64,000 nucleotides of DNA from Limnomonas spitsbergensis. Lineage: Eukaryota; Chlorophyta; Chlorophyceae; Chlamydomonadales. The stretch spans positions 2,232,001 to 2,296,000 of the forward strand of contig JAYJMM010000102.1 in assembly GCA_037349105.1 (NCBI GenBank). Direction: 5' to 3'. Both the position numbers and the translations under genes were made by a program. Numbering within the stretch: the stretch's first letter is position 1; every line of letters begins with the position of its first letter. The notes beneath the pieces were generated by a model. It saw only the letters and a program-made list of their open reading frames with translations, had not been told where the DNA came from and did no database searches. Shown here in pieces: positions 54,368 through 64,000 of the stretch.

Positions 54368-55149
54368 GTTCCCTTGGAATTCGGTGCATGAGCAGCCGAT
54401 GTGCAGAGCTCGGCTGACTAGGGAACTTGATAGTTCGTTCGTTTGCCGTTTCCACACTTCCTGATCCCCCGTAGTACGAACAAAGTACGACTTTTTATGA
54501 ACTGGTTGCAGGACACATGCTCTCGACGCACTACCCTTCAGCGAATGCACTACCCTTCGTCATATTCCAATAATTGACACCCAGAATGTCGCAACTTAAA
54601 TTACCCTGAGCGGGTGCAGCGCCCTGCTCCTCCGATGCGGCCTCTGCGTGGCAACATCCCTGATGCGAAATTCTGGCTCAAAGTTTCGCGGAGCAGTAAA
54701 CGGATATTCTCGTCCAACAAATTGGTTTTAGGAGGCCTGTCTGGTACCGCCTGTCTGGTAGCGAGTTTTCCGCTGGACTAACCTGGCTGGACACGGGCTG
54801 GACCGGTGGGCTGGACCGCCGTTTTCTGACATATGATACAGATTGAACGTCCAGATGCTTACGTGGAACGAGTGGTCGCCGAGTCACGTTTCCTGTTAAT
54901 GGCTGGACCTTAGATCACAGAAATATCAAGGTCGGTCGATGCCGTTGAAGCTGGACACACCTGGGCTCGACGATCGTCAAGCGAGTACGGCAGCACGGTT
55001 AGATTTTGTGTTTGGTGGACCACACCGAGTCACTGCGTCTTGCCCTTGCTCGGTGGTCCTTGCTCGTTTCATTTCCCGAGGCCAAAAATTGAACAGTGAA
55101 CAGCAGGCTTAAAAGCTGTATTTAATTTAAGCGAGCACTGTCGACGGGC
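54368..55149. promoter_or_regulatory. Shared upstream region of the divergent kinase and mTERF genes
   Basis: 782 bases between the two chosen start codons, with genes running outward. It contains short GCTGGAC/CTGGACC repeats (about 54773-54820) and GGCCTGTCTGGTA repeats (54733-54760). No clear TATA box. Both promoters must lie here if the starts are right. Confidence 0.5.
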
Positions 55150-58100
55150 ATGAGATCTTCGGCAAACGTCATCGACACCCGCTGGGCCCTCACGCACCGT
55201 ACCCCAGCCCATCTCCGCTGTGAGATCCCACTTCGCAACTCGTCGCTTCTTCCCGGCAAACTCCACTCAAAACCTCAGCAGCTATGCCGACAACGGTATC
55301 CTCGTCCATGCAGACCGACCTGCCTGAGTCTGCCTCATGCCACCGCGCCATGCACCAGCACCCTGCGCAGAGCCCTAGCATGGCCCCAGCAGCAGCAGCA
55401 GCAGCAACAACGCATGCGAACGGGGAATGTCTGTACTAAAGCTGCTGTCTTGTCCCATCCTGATCCTGACAGCCCCGATGAGTCCTCGCCTTCTTGCTCT
55501 TCTTCTTCCTCCTCTTCCTCCTCCTCCTCCCCCCCATCCTCCCCCTCCTCGCACACGACGGCTTTGCCATCATTCAGGCCAGACGGCAGCGGCCATGAAT
55601 GGAATCAAGGACCAGACGAAAGCGCCAAGGACATCAGTAGCTCCAGCGTCATGCAAGGGATTAGCCCTAGCAGCAACCACGGTAGCAACCTCAGCAGCAG
55701 CAGCAGCATTGCACCTGGTAGCAGCCCTAGCAGCAGCAGCAGTAGTAGCAGCATTACAACTGGCAGCAGCCCTAGCAACAGCAGCAGCAGTGACAACGAT
55801 CCGGTAGCCTCTCTGCTTCTGTCCACTTTGTCCATCCAGCCCGGGCAGTACGCCAAGCTCCGGAACGCCACTGGGGGCCTGCCACTGGATGCCTCTGATG
55901 TGTCGGCCGCGCTGGACGTACTGCTGGCGCTGAGCAGCCGGGAGAGGGTCAAGCAGCTGGTGGTGGGACACCCAGACCTGCTGCGCATGGGATTTGAATT
56001 GCCTGGTGAGCTGTCAAGCAGTCGGTGGCGGGGCACCCTTACTTGTTGTGACCGGGATTTGAACTGCCAGGTGAAATCCAGTGTTTGTTTGAGTGCACAC
56101 CAGGCCACGTTTAGGGGGCTGCCAGGAAGTCACCACTGGGCTGATGGGGACCAAACCTGGACTGGCCTACGGCTGGTGGCCCAGGCAGGAGGGCTTGCTG
56201 CACCAGGCCCCCTAGGGCGTAGGCTATGATGTAGCTGAGTTGCAGCTGAAGCACAAAATATACTGTGGTGAGCAACCTGGTTTGGGTGGTAAAAATTTGG
56301 ACGAACTGTAGCAAATAAACAAATAATACCGCACTCTGACAAGCTGGCTGGAGAGTGTGGCTTTTGAGGAAGTTCGGCTGGGATGTGCGACGTGTGCCTG
56401 TCAAAGGCTCACCGCTTGATCTGTCTCTGTTCACTCAAGGAGTCATTAATGTTGCAGGACATGCAGAACTTAATCTCGACACCCCTGTAGGGCGAATTTT
56501 CTTTCCTTACCTGTAGTCCATGCCATCAGGTTTTAGGGCTGGTAATTTTTTCTGCTGGAATACTGATCTGCGCCCCTGACCTGCGCTGACTGCATCCGGG
56601 TTTCTGCACCTCTCTGCTGCTCATCTCTTAAGGCTGGCTAGACTTCTTAACGAGCTACGGAATCCGCCCCATGGACTTCTTCAAGCTGCTCTCCACCAAC
56701 ACCTGCATCTTCACGCGGGGCAGGTAGGAGCAAAAGGGGTGAAGGGGCCGTTTCAAGCCTTGGAAGCAGTGTGTGTCATGCTGGTATGTATCAGGGGGTA
56801 TGTATCAGGGGGTATGTATCAGGGGGTGTGTATCAGGGGGTGTGTATCAGGGGGTATGTATCAGGGGGTATGTATCAGGGGGTATGTATCAGGGGGTGTG
56901 TATCAGGGGGTGTGTATCAGGGGGTATGTATCAGGGGGTATGTATCAGGGGGTATGTATCAGGGGGTGTGTATCAGGGGGTGTGTATCAGGGGGTATGTA
57001 TCAGGGGGTATGTATCAGGGGGTATGTATCAGGGGGTATGTATCAGGAGGTATGTATCAGGGGGTATGTATCAGGGGGTATGTATCAGGGGGTATGTATC
57101 AGGGGGTATGTATCAGGGGGTATGTATCAGGGGGTATGTATCAGGGGGTATGTATGTTCGTCAGTAGGGTATTATTCGATATTATTATCACAGACTTGTC
57201 TGGTTGTAATTCAATCTTGTGTCTGTGGATCCGGTGTAGAGGAGAAGAGGGCAGCAGGCTGGGTGAATGAAGGCCCTTATTGACGTTTTGGGTGCAAGGG
57301 ACCCCCCCCTTAAGGATTTAAATTTGATACTAGAATGGGGGGCTGTTTTTAACCCAGGACCAGGGACTGTTGTAAAACCAGGAGCAGGGGCTGCCTTCAA
57401 ACACAGGAGCAGGTGCTGTTTTAAACCTGGACCCAGGGCTGTTTTATCATGGATCTGTTGGATTGAATAGGGGCTGGTTGGACTCGGGAGAAGGGTTTGA
57501 TTTTAAACCGTGATTTTTAAACCTGGAATAGGGACTGTTTAAATCATGGATCAGTTTTTGTTTATGTAATCTTGGATATATTTTTTCCATACCTCAGGGC
57601 CTTGATCGGCTGTCATGATCTTGATGAGGGGCAGGTTTTACATGGGGTTTTACCAAAGACTTCCTTCATTTACCAACCCTGGACCAGGCGTTGATCTATA
57701 CCTGGACCAGGGGCTGTTTGACCCCCCTGGTTTTTCCGCGGAGAATTCTTTGCTTTAAAACCTTGGACTATGTGCTATCGTATCCCTGTACCAGAGGCTA
57801 CTTTTTAACCCGGATGAGGGGCTGTTTTTAAACAAGGACCAGGGGCAGTTGTTTTAACTGGATCAGGCTCTGGGTCCGGGACTGTGTTTCACCCTGGATG
57901 AGGGGATGCCTTTAACCTGGGATGGACCAGTGGCTGGTTGCATTACTTGATCAGGAGCTGTTTGAACTTTGAATCCAGTGCTAGCTCTGATAGAATCCAT
58001 TAGCTGACTCAGCTGAAGGGTTGTGTTGAATCCTGCCTGGCGTTGGGAGCTGTTTTGAACCCTGGTTGGGGGGCTGTTTAAAAAGCTTACAAGTGTGCAT

Positions 58101-61100
58101 TAGGGGCTGTCTTCTCCCTCTCTGCCCATCTCTGCAGCTTGTACAATGCTGGCCTTGTCATCATGTACCTTTCTCAGCTGGGCCTCTCCCACCGGGACTT
58201 GTCGTCATCCATTGTTCCAAAGGTCAGTCTGAGTAGAGGCCTGGTCTGAGCGACGACATTAGTCTACCAATGTTGGAAGACAAGCGATGATACCCAACCG
58301 CCGTGTGTCCATCTGTCAGTCTGAGCCATGAAACCAATCCATGCACCATGTGTCCATGTGTCAATCTCAGCCATGAGTCCAATCTACTGTTGGGAAACAA
58401 ACAGAGAAACCATCAAGCATGTGTCAGTCTGAGCAATGACAACAATCCAACATTGAAAAACAGGCGTCTTGCAGCCACAAGCACTCACCCACACAATCAA
58501 TGCTGAGAGCCTGAGACACGAACCTCCAAACAGCAATCCCACACTCAGAACCAAGCCCTGAATCGTGAGCCCTGGATCCTGCATCTCAAAATCCTGATTT
58601 CCAGCTACCAAGCCTGAGCCATGGTCCCTGCCGCTTCAGTGTGCCCAAGTGCTGGGACTGAACGTCGAGCGCGACATCCAGCCGGTGGTCCATTGGCTAG
58701 AAAACGGGCTTGGAATGAAGCGGCCTGAACAGCGTGCGGCATTGATGGCCAGGTGAGCAGCTGGGGTCATATTTTTGAAGTTCATAGGCTTTTAAAGCAT
58801 GTTCGTTTTTGAAAAATAAAAACCGTCACAGGTTTACGGACGGAGAGGGCTCATACCGGATTACCGGTATATGACAGATTGGTACGGTACACAATTTCCG
58901 TTGAAGCCCGCCGCTGGCACTATAGATTCCTGATTCTCATGATTTTGCGTATCGAATATTTCCAAGCCAAGGGTGCAGTTTACGATTTGAAAGTATTATG
59001 AAAGGGCAGGTTCCTTCCATTTCCCCCCCCAAAATGTCCTTCCGGCTGCCCCCTTCGATTGTATTACTTCCTGCCCACCTATTCTGGAGCCTTTTCCATC
59101 CCGTTTTTTCTGCAAACTGCATTGCTTTTCTTGCCCATGTGTCGTATCCAGGTGCCCTCAGATCCTTACCCTCAGTGTGGAGAGTGTACTTCTGCCGAGG
59201 ATGGCGTTTCTGGAGAGGCTAGGGCTTTCTCCACAGCAGGTGAGCGCTTGAGGGCTGGATCTGGGTCATGTTTTGACAGAAACTGCGTCTGGAGGACTGG
59301 AGCTCGGTCCTCCGAATATAAGAAATGTATTCAGATCTGTAAACAAAAATAGCGTAAAGCATTTGTGTATCTGTATCCATATCCTTCGGAACCTAAAGGT
59401 TCCTCCAGGAACACGCTAAGCCTTGTCGTCCCTGATATAGGCTACGAACACCAACGCGACACCTCAGGTTGGTAGGTGTTTTGCCCTGGAGCCCATCAGT
59501 CAGCAGCCATTGTCCTAATTATGTTTGAATTATTATTCCACTTATGGAGCCCCATATACTGGCTGCATGGCCCGCCTGTGCTTTCACTTGCGAGTGGTGG
59601 ATTTGAAATGCTGTTTTGATGCCCCTGATAATCACCGTTCCTTTGCATTTTTTTAATGTAAGTGATAGCCCGATTGTCCTTGCTATACGTGGCTCAGGTT
59701 TGCTGCTTAGCCCTGGAGACAAGCTCCCTTCTGGCATTAGATCCGGCTCCTCAGGTTGAACCTGCGATGAAGTTCCTGACAGCCACTTGCGGGCTGGAGC
59801 GGCAGAAGGCCGTCAAAATAGCCGCAGCATGCCCACAAGTCTTCTGCCTGAGTGTCAAAAACATGCGACAAAAGGTGGGCTGTGCGCTCGCGCTTGAATT
59901 CTCATGTTCATGTTGCCTTGTTACTTATCTTTGACATTTGAAATCATGTGGTTCGTTGCTTGTGACAGGCCTGGTGACTGGCATAGTGACCACCAGTGTT
60001 TGTTTATTTGCACGGCATACCCTCTTTGGCAGGCCTCCGGAAAGTCACCACTGGGCCAATGGGGTCCACACCTCGTCCAGCCTATGGCCAGTGGCCCAAG
60101 CAACAGTGCTTGGTGAACCAGCCCCCTCCCTGCAGCAGGCTGTGATAAACCTAAACGCAGGCTAAAAGACGCTGAAGCACACAGTGATGCCCTATTTACC
60201 CACTGGTGACCAGCACTGCCCTGTGTGTTTCCTCGCAGTGGGAGTTCCTGGTGACTGAGATGCATGGGAGCGCCAAAGACCTGGTGGCTTTCTCGCCATA
60301 CTTTTCGTTCTCCTTGCTCAACGAGATTGGACCTAGGTGAGGTGGGACCCAGGTGAGGTGGGACCCAGGTGAGGTGGGACCCAGGTGAGGTGGGACCCAG
60401 CTGAGGTGGGACCCAGGTGAGGTGGGACCCAGGTGAGGTGGGACCCAGGTGAGGTGGGACCCAGGTGAGGTGGGACCCAGGTGAGGTGGGACCCAGGTGA
60501 GGTGGGTCCCAGGTGAGGTGGGACCCAGGTGAGGTGGGACCCAGGTGAGGTGGGACCAGGTGAGGTGGGACCCAGGTGAGGTGAGACCCAGGTGAGGTGA
60601 GACTCAGGTAAAGTGGGACCCAGGTGGAATGTCTAAAGCGAAACGTCTCAGATTGTGTTTGGGGCCCAGCAGGCTGCTATGAGAGGTGCACAAATCAACA
60701 CAAGGATCTTCTTGGGTTGGGCTTCAGCATGTGGACCAGTGCTGTGCCAATCACGATCCTTACTGTGGCTGAACTACGCAGTCGCCGTAATGGCAAGGCA
60801 AATTCAGCTGCCTTTGTCTGTAAGGGACTGTAATTACTTACACATTTTTTGAATTACGGCGCAATTGCACAGCTCTGATCTGGACCCACTCAGAATGCCA
60901 AAATTCCTGACACCAAGAGATCGGGCCTGGGAGAGGTAGGGCATACGTAAGGTTGGGGCGCAGGGTTTAGGCTGAAGGCCTGACTAGGCACCTATCCTTC
61001 AGGGCTTATTTTAGCGCGCTTCAGCTACAATTCAGCTACATCACGGTCCACGACCACGAGGGGCTGGCGCAGCAAGCCCTGCTGCTTGGACCACCGGCCA

Positions 61101-62902
61101 TAGGCTGGTCAAAGTTTGGCCCCAATCGGCCCAGAGGGGGCCGCCCGGCGGCCCCCTAAAGGTGGTCTGGCGTGCACTAAAATAACTACTGCTACCCTTC
61201 CTGCCCTTGATGAGACCTGACTCTGCTGAGGGCCGATGCAGCTGGCCCGCCTGACATTTCATGCAGGGTGCTTTATGTTCGTGATCCAGGTGTGAGTGAG
61301 GCAGGGGATGATACATAGTAGTGTGGGGTTATGCTGCCCTGGATGCGAAGAAAGAAATAAAACTAACCATAGGCACTCTTTGCCTCCGCAAGAAAGTAAT
61401 CTTTTTTTGCCGCTGCGCCTTTTGAAAACCCCAACATTGGCGGAAACGCCACTTTTGGGACATCAAAAAAGTTCTCCAGTAAAGCGCGCTTTAGCTAAAA
61501 ACTACGGTATATTTCTTTCTCGTTCGCGTAGGCAAGACAAGTCTACGATACGCCCTGTAAGAGGCGTGAGAGTTAAGGTGCCAGTATGCCGCCTTAATGT
61601 ATTGCCAAAGGGCTTACCAGGCTGCAGCTCCACCTCTGCACTTTGACCTGCTGTGACCATTCCTGTGACCAAGCTGCAGCCCAGCCAGCAGCCACTGACT
61701 GCGATGCATCACTCTTTCTGCAGGTTTTTCTTTGCCCAGAAGTGTGAGAAGCTGCACCTCTTTTCAGCAGACGGCGGGCAGGCATTTTCGCTGCGGCAAG
61801 CACGCGGCTTAGTCATCGACCCAGGGGGTGTCGCTTCCCCGAACCTTGGCGACGGTGGGAAGACAGCAGCGGGCAGCGGGGATGACGGAAGCAGGGACGG
61901 CCCCTCGGCTGCTGCTAGTAACGCCAAGGAAGACTGCAGCTTTGGTAACGGCCTGCGGCGTCCGGATACTGAAGGGCTCTCTCCTGAAAGTTCTGGAAAC
62001 TCCTCGTCAGCCACTTCCCCTCCTGAGGGAGGGGGGCATGCCTTTCACCTGCCAGCTAACGGCCCTGACCCTGAGCCAGCTCCAGATCTAGATCCAGATC
62101 CCAATCCCGATCCAGGTCCAGATCCAGTCTCTGCAGCTTCTACTTCTCGAGTGTTGGACGGCAGCATTATGGACCTGTCGTTGTTGCTGGGTTGTAGCTT
62201 TGAAGAATACCTGCAACTGCTGGGGGCTGATGAGGAGGAGTTCACGACCTTTCGGTACCGGTGGCAGGTGGGTGGCTGGGTGACCAGGGTGCGATTGTGG
62301 GCAGGTGTGGATCGGGCAGCGCATATCTTGCTGTCCTGCTGAGGCGCCAGGGATTGTGCTGATAACTTCGGTCGGGCTTGAGGGGAAATAATGCTAGGTG
62401 GTAGGATCCTGAGCTTCAATGCTTGAATGCCTTTGATATTCTGGAGGTGTGTGAGGGGCTGATCGTATAGATTTGGCGATAGGCGATGTACACACAGAAA
62501 TAAAGACTTATAGTGATTGGTGCCTGCTTGATTGCCCTTAAAGTTCCTGGCACTGCCCGATTTCATTTGCACTGATCGAGTTCGTTTGGCAAGAGGAGAT
62601 TTTAATTTTGAAAAATGATGTCAGGAAGTCGCTGCCTGCTATTTGCCTGCTTGGATGTCGATGATTTTCCCATCCCTGCTCAGGTGCCCAGGTGCCCAGG
62701 TGCCCAGGGGGGTCACTGGTTTTCGCTTGCTGTCCTAGCGTATTTAGTGCCAGTACCGGTTTACAGGCATAAGTCCCATGCATCAAATGTGATGCCCCGT
62801 TGGACTGTAAAAACTTCACAAACTTCACAGGTGACGGATGGACGGAAGTGGAGCGGCATGATCACCGTCGTTGCATCTTTGAATGAGGAAGCGAGCTGGT
62901 GA
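55150..62902 (+). CDS. mTERF-family protein, probably organelle-targeted
   Basis: Plus-strand exons 55150-56005, 56633-56723, 58138-58222, 58640-58752, 59152-59239, 59698-59874, 60239-60336, 61724-62267 (or open to stop at 62342), with a possible last exon 62831-62902. All phases agree; about 707 codons. A basic, Ser-rich leader, polyQ and long Ser runs precede the repeats. mTERF motifs follow: LVVGHPDLLRMGFELPG, GIRPMDFFKLLSTNTCIF, LGLSHRDLSSSIVPK, CPQILTLSVESVLLPRMAFL, ACPQVFCLSVKNM, SPYFSFSLLNEIGPR. Between the last repeats and the C-terminus is a long low-complexity insert with a PDP-type repeat. mTERF proteins bind DNA or RNA in mitochondria or chloroplasts and affect transcription, splicing or ribosome assembly. 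Confidence 0.9.
56090..56260 (+). repeat. Dispersed intronic repeat copy
   Basis: GTGCACACCAGGCCACGTTT, AGTCACCACTGGGCTGATGG, GGACTGGCCTACGGCTGGTG, GCTTGCTGCACCAGGCCCCC and GATGTAGCTGAGTTGCAGC: one of the best full copies, in the first mTERF intron. Confidence 0.85.
56783..57150. repeat. 14-bp minisatellite with donor-like units
   Basis: About 26 copies of GGTATGTATCAGGG (TATG or TGTG variants) in the second mTERF intron, starting about 60 bases after the exon-2 donor. Every unit contains GTATGT, a good splice donor, and ends its first 11 bases in CAG. Val/Cys/Gly-rich frames are artefacts. Confidence 0.95.
57290..58110. repeat. Degenerate CCAGGGGCTGTTTTAA repeats
   Basis: Motifs such as GGACCAGGGGCTGTTT and AACCTGGA recur every 25-50 bases across the rest of the second mTERF intron with heavy drift. 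An old, decayed tandem array. Confidence 0.65.
59995..60175 (+). repeat. Dispersed intronic repeat copy
   Basis: AGTCACCACTGGGCCAATGG, CCAGCCTATGGCCAGTGGCC and GCTTGGTGAACCAGCCCCCT, followed by GACGCTGAAGC, mark another forward copy in an mTERF intron. Confidence 0.8.
60337..60620 (+). repeat. 16-bp minisatellite made of donor units, starting at a true donor
   Basis: The exon ending at 60336 is followed at once by GTGAGGTGGGACCCAG repeated about 17 times. Each unit begins with GTGAGG and ends with CAG, so every unit boundary is a consensus CAG/GTGAGG donor and every unit is a GT...AG stretch. Near the end units drift (GTGAGACC, GTAAAGTG). Confidence 0.95.
61015..61180 (-). repeat. Dispersed intronic repeat copy (minus)
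   Basis: Reverse-orientation full copy: CAGCTACAATTCAGCTACAT, GCAAGCCCTGCTGCTTGGAC, CCGGCCATAGGCTGGTCAAA, then GGGCCGCCCGGCGGCCCCCT and GGTCTGGCGTGCAC. Confidence 0.85.
61372..61548. mobile_element. MITE copy 2, in the last mTERF intron
   Basis: 177 bp flanked by TA (61370-61371 and 61549-61550), matching copy 1 (27845-28023) along its length, including CTCTTTGCCTCCGCAAGAAA at the left end and AAGTCTACG at the right. It lies about 175 bases before the 61724 exon. Confidence 0.85.
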
Positions 62903-64000
62903 TGACGGCTGCAAGGATTGAGGAACTTGGATAGGAATGACTGCGACAACGATTCCCACTTAACTGTCAGAGACCATGCCGACTTGCCTTCAGCCTACGA
63001 AAGGCCCCACCTTCGAAGGCCGCCGTTATAGAAAGGCCTTGGCGCAGTAATAGTTTATGAACATAAAATCTGTTGCGCAGAGACCAAAGAGGACGAAAGG
63101 GTGGGAAGTAAAAGCAGCACCATAAGATGAATAACAGAAGGAGTATGGTAGATCAAACCACGGTCTCCCTCATATCTTGAACCTGATTGGTGCCCTGTGA
63201 AGTAACTTCGCTGTTCGTCGGTTTGGTTGTTTTCATTTTTTGCTGTCCCCATCCTTTAGGGGAGGAAACTGTCAAAGTAATACAGATGTATATCAAATGT
63301 CAGTATTACATTTGAGTCTGTTTGAAGGGATCATAGGTGCTGACCAGGTTGTGAATCACACAGGTACTTTATTTCACGTGCTAGGTTAGCTTCACTTCCA
63401 CCACATGACGGCCAACTAAGGGGGGTACCTGGTGCAACAAGCCCTGCTGCGTGGGGAGCGTGCTGTAAATTTGACGACCTGAGCGAGTGCTCGGGCCTGA
63501 GTCCTGTCTTGGACAACATATGCAAGCCTTCCTCTGGGCTTTACACCATTGTTCCTCAAATTCATGTCAGGTGCCAAACCTTTTTGCGGGTGCCTGTGCT
63601 TAAAATATTACGCCCTGCTGGGGCACTTCGGCAGTGAATAGGCAAAACCTGACAGAATCAAGCTACACAAAGTGAAATTTGGCATGGTTGAAACTTTGCG
63701 TGCTTGAAACATTTCGGACGAGTCTGGTGAGTCTGAGTAAATCTTCCTGTGCTGGTCGTTTCTGGCCGACTCCACTAGGCCCATGCACCTCATCCCGGCC
63801 GCTGTGTGGCAACTGAAAGGATGGAACATGCATGGGCGGGATTGGCTAGGGGGTGGGTACCTGGGTAGCACCTTGAGGCGTGGGGCTTACAGGTATGCAA
63901 CGTTGCAAAGACGCATCACGTCTATATTTTTCGTTTGGCGTTGGCACGATTCCCAATGATTGCTTGCCCAGACGCCCAGCAGTCATATTTTTACAGTTCA
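62903..64000. other. Downstream of the mTERF gene, no gene seen
   Basis: Short open frames only. A partial minus-strand dispersed repeat (GCAACAAGCCCTGCTGCGTG) lies at 63395-63475. TGTAA at about 63466-63470 could serve as a distant poly-A signal. Nothing else recognised. Confidence 0.45.

Noticed and set aside
56739..57283. Val/Cys/Ile/Gly/Tyr-rich frames
   Set aside because: 14-bp minisatellite within the second mTERF intron; identical peptides in all three frames.
63331..63871. Minus-strand short frames
   Set aside because: No recognisable motif, and one overlaps a dispersed repeat copy.

Overview
This is nuclear DNA from a eukaryote, most likely a green alga; I cannot name the species. 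The reasons are three intron-rich host genes with ordinary GT-AG junctions, a Dualen/RandI-type non-LTR retrotransposon (a lineage described from Chlamydomonas), a chromodomain Ty3/gypsy element, a Reeler-DOMON-cytochrome b561 gene and an mTERF gene with a Gln/Ser-rich leader. No bacterial operons, rRNA or convincing tRNA were seen.

The left third (1-22.7 kb) is repeat-rich. A 7.5-kb gypsy chromovirus (668-8180) has LTRs that look identical over 404 bp and a 5-bp target duplication, so it is young; a perfect 206-bp inverted duplication interrupts the end of its gag. A 10.4-kb minus-strand Dualen-like element (about 9977-20342) carries OTU protease, APE endonuclease, RT, PHD finger, RNase H, CCHC and restriction-like endonuclease modules. 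It is broken by five frameshifts, a deletion inside RNase H and substitutions at two catalytic positions. It sits inside a 20-bp satellite that continues on both sides, followed by a 150-bp, 13-copy higher-order satellite (about 20690-22720).

The middle (23.8-39.2 kb) is one plus-strand gene for a secreted/membrane protein: signal peptide, Reeler domain, Pro-rich/acidic linker, an unrecognised beta-rich segment, DOMON and a five-helix cytochrome b561 with all four haem histidines. The junctions quoted were checked for phase; one link (26040 to 30155) is unresolved. A decayed hAT transposase lies in that intron and was itself hit by a TA-flanked MITE.

The right part holds a minus-strand protein kinase (9 exons, 54367 down to 42259, about 661 codons) and a divergent plus-strand mTERF-family gene (55150 to 62342 or 62902), separated by a 782-bp shared upstream region. 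Introns of all three genes are full of minisatellites (7, 11, 14, 15, 16, 35 and 37 bp) and a dispersed element of about 170 bp in roughly ten copies.

The most unexpected pattern is that many intronic tandem duplications are anchored on splice boundaries. Ghost copies of intron-end plus exon-start, or of exon-end plus donor, lie beside the true site at six or more junctions in all three genes.
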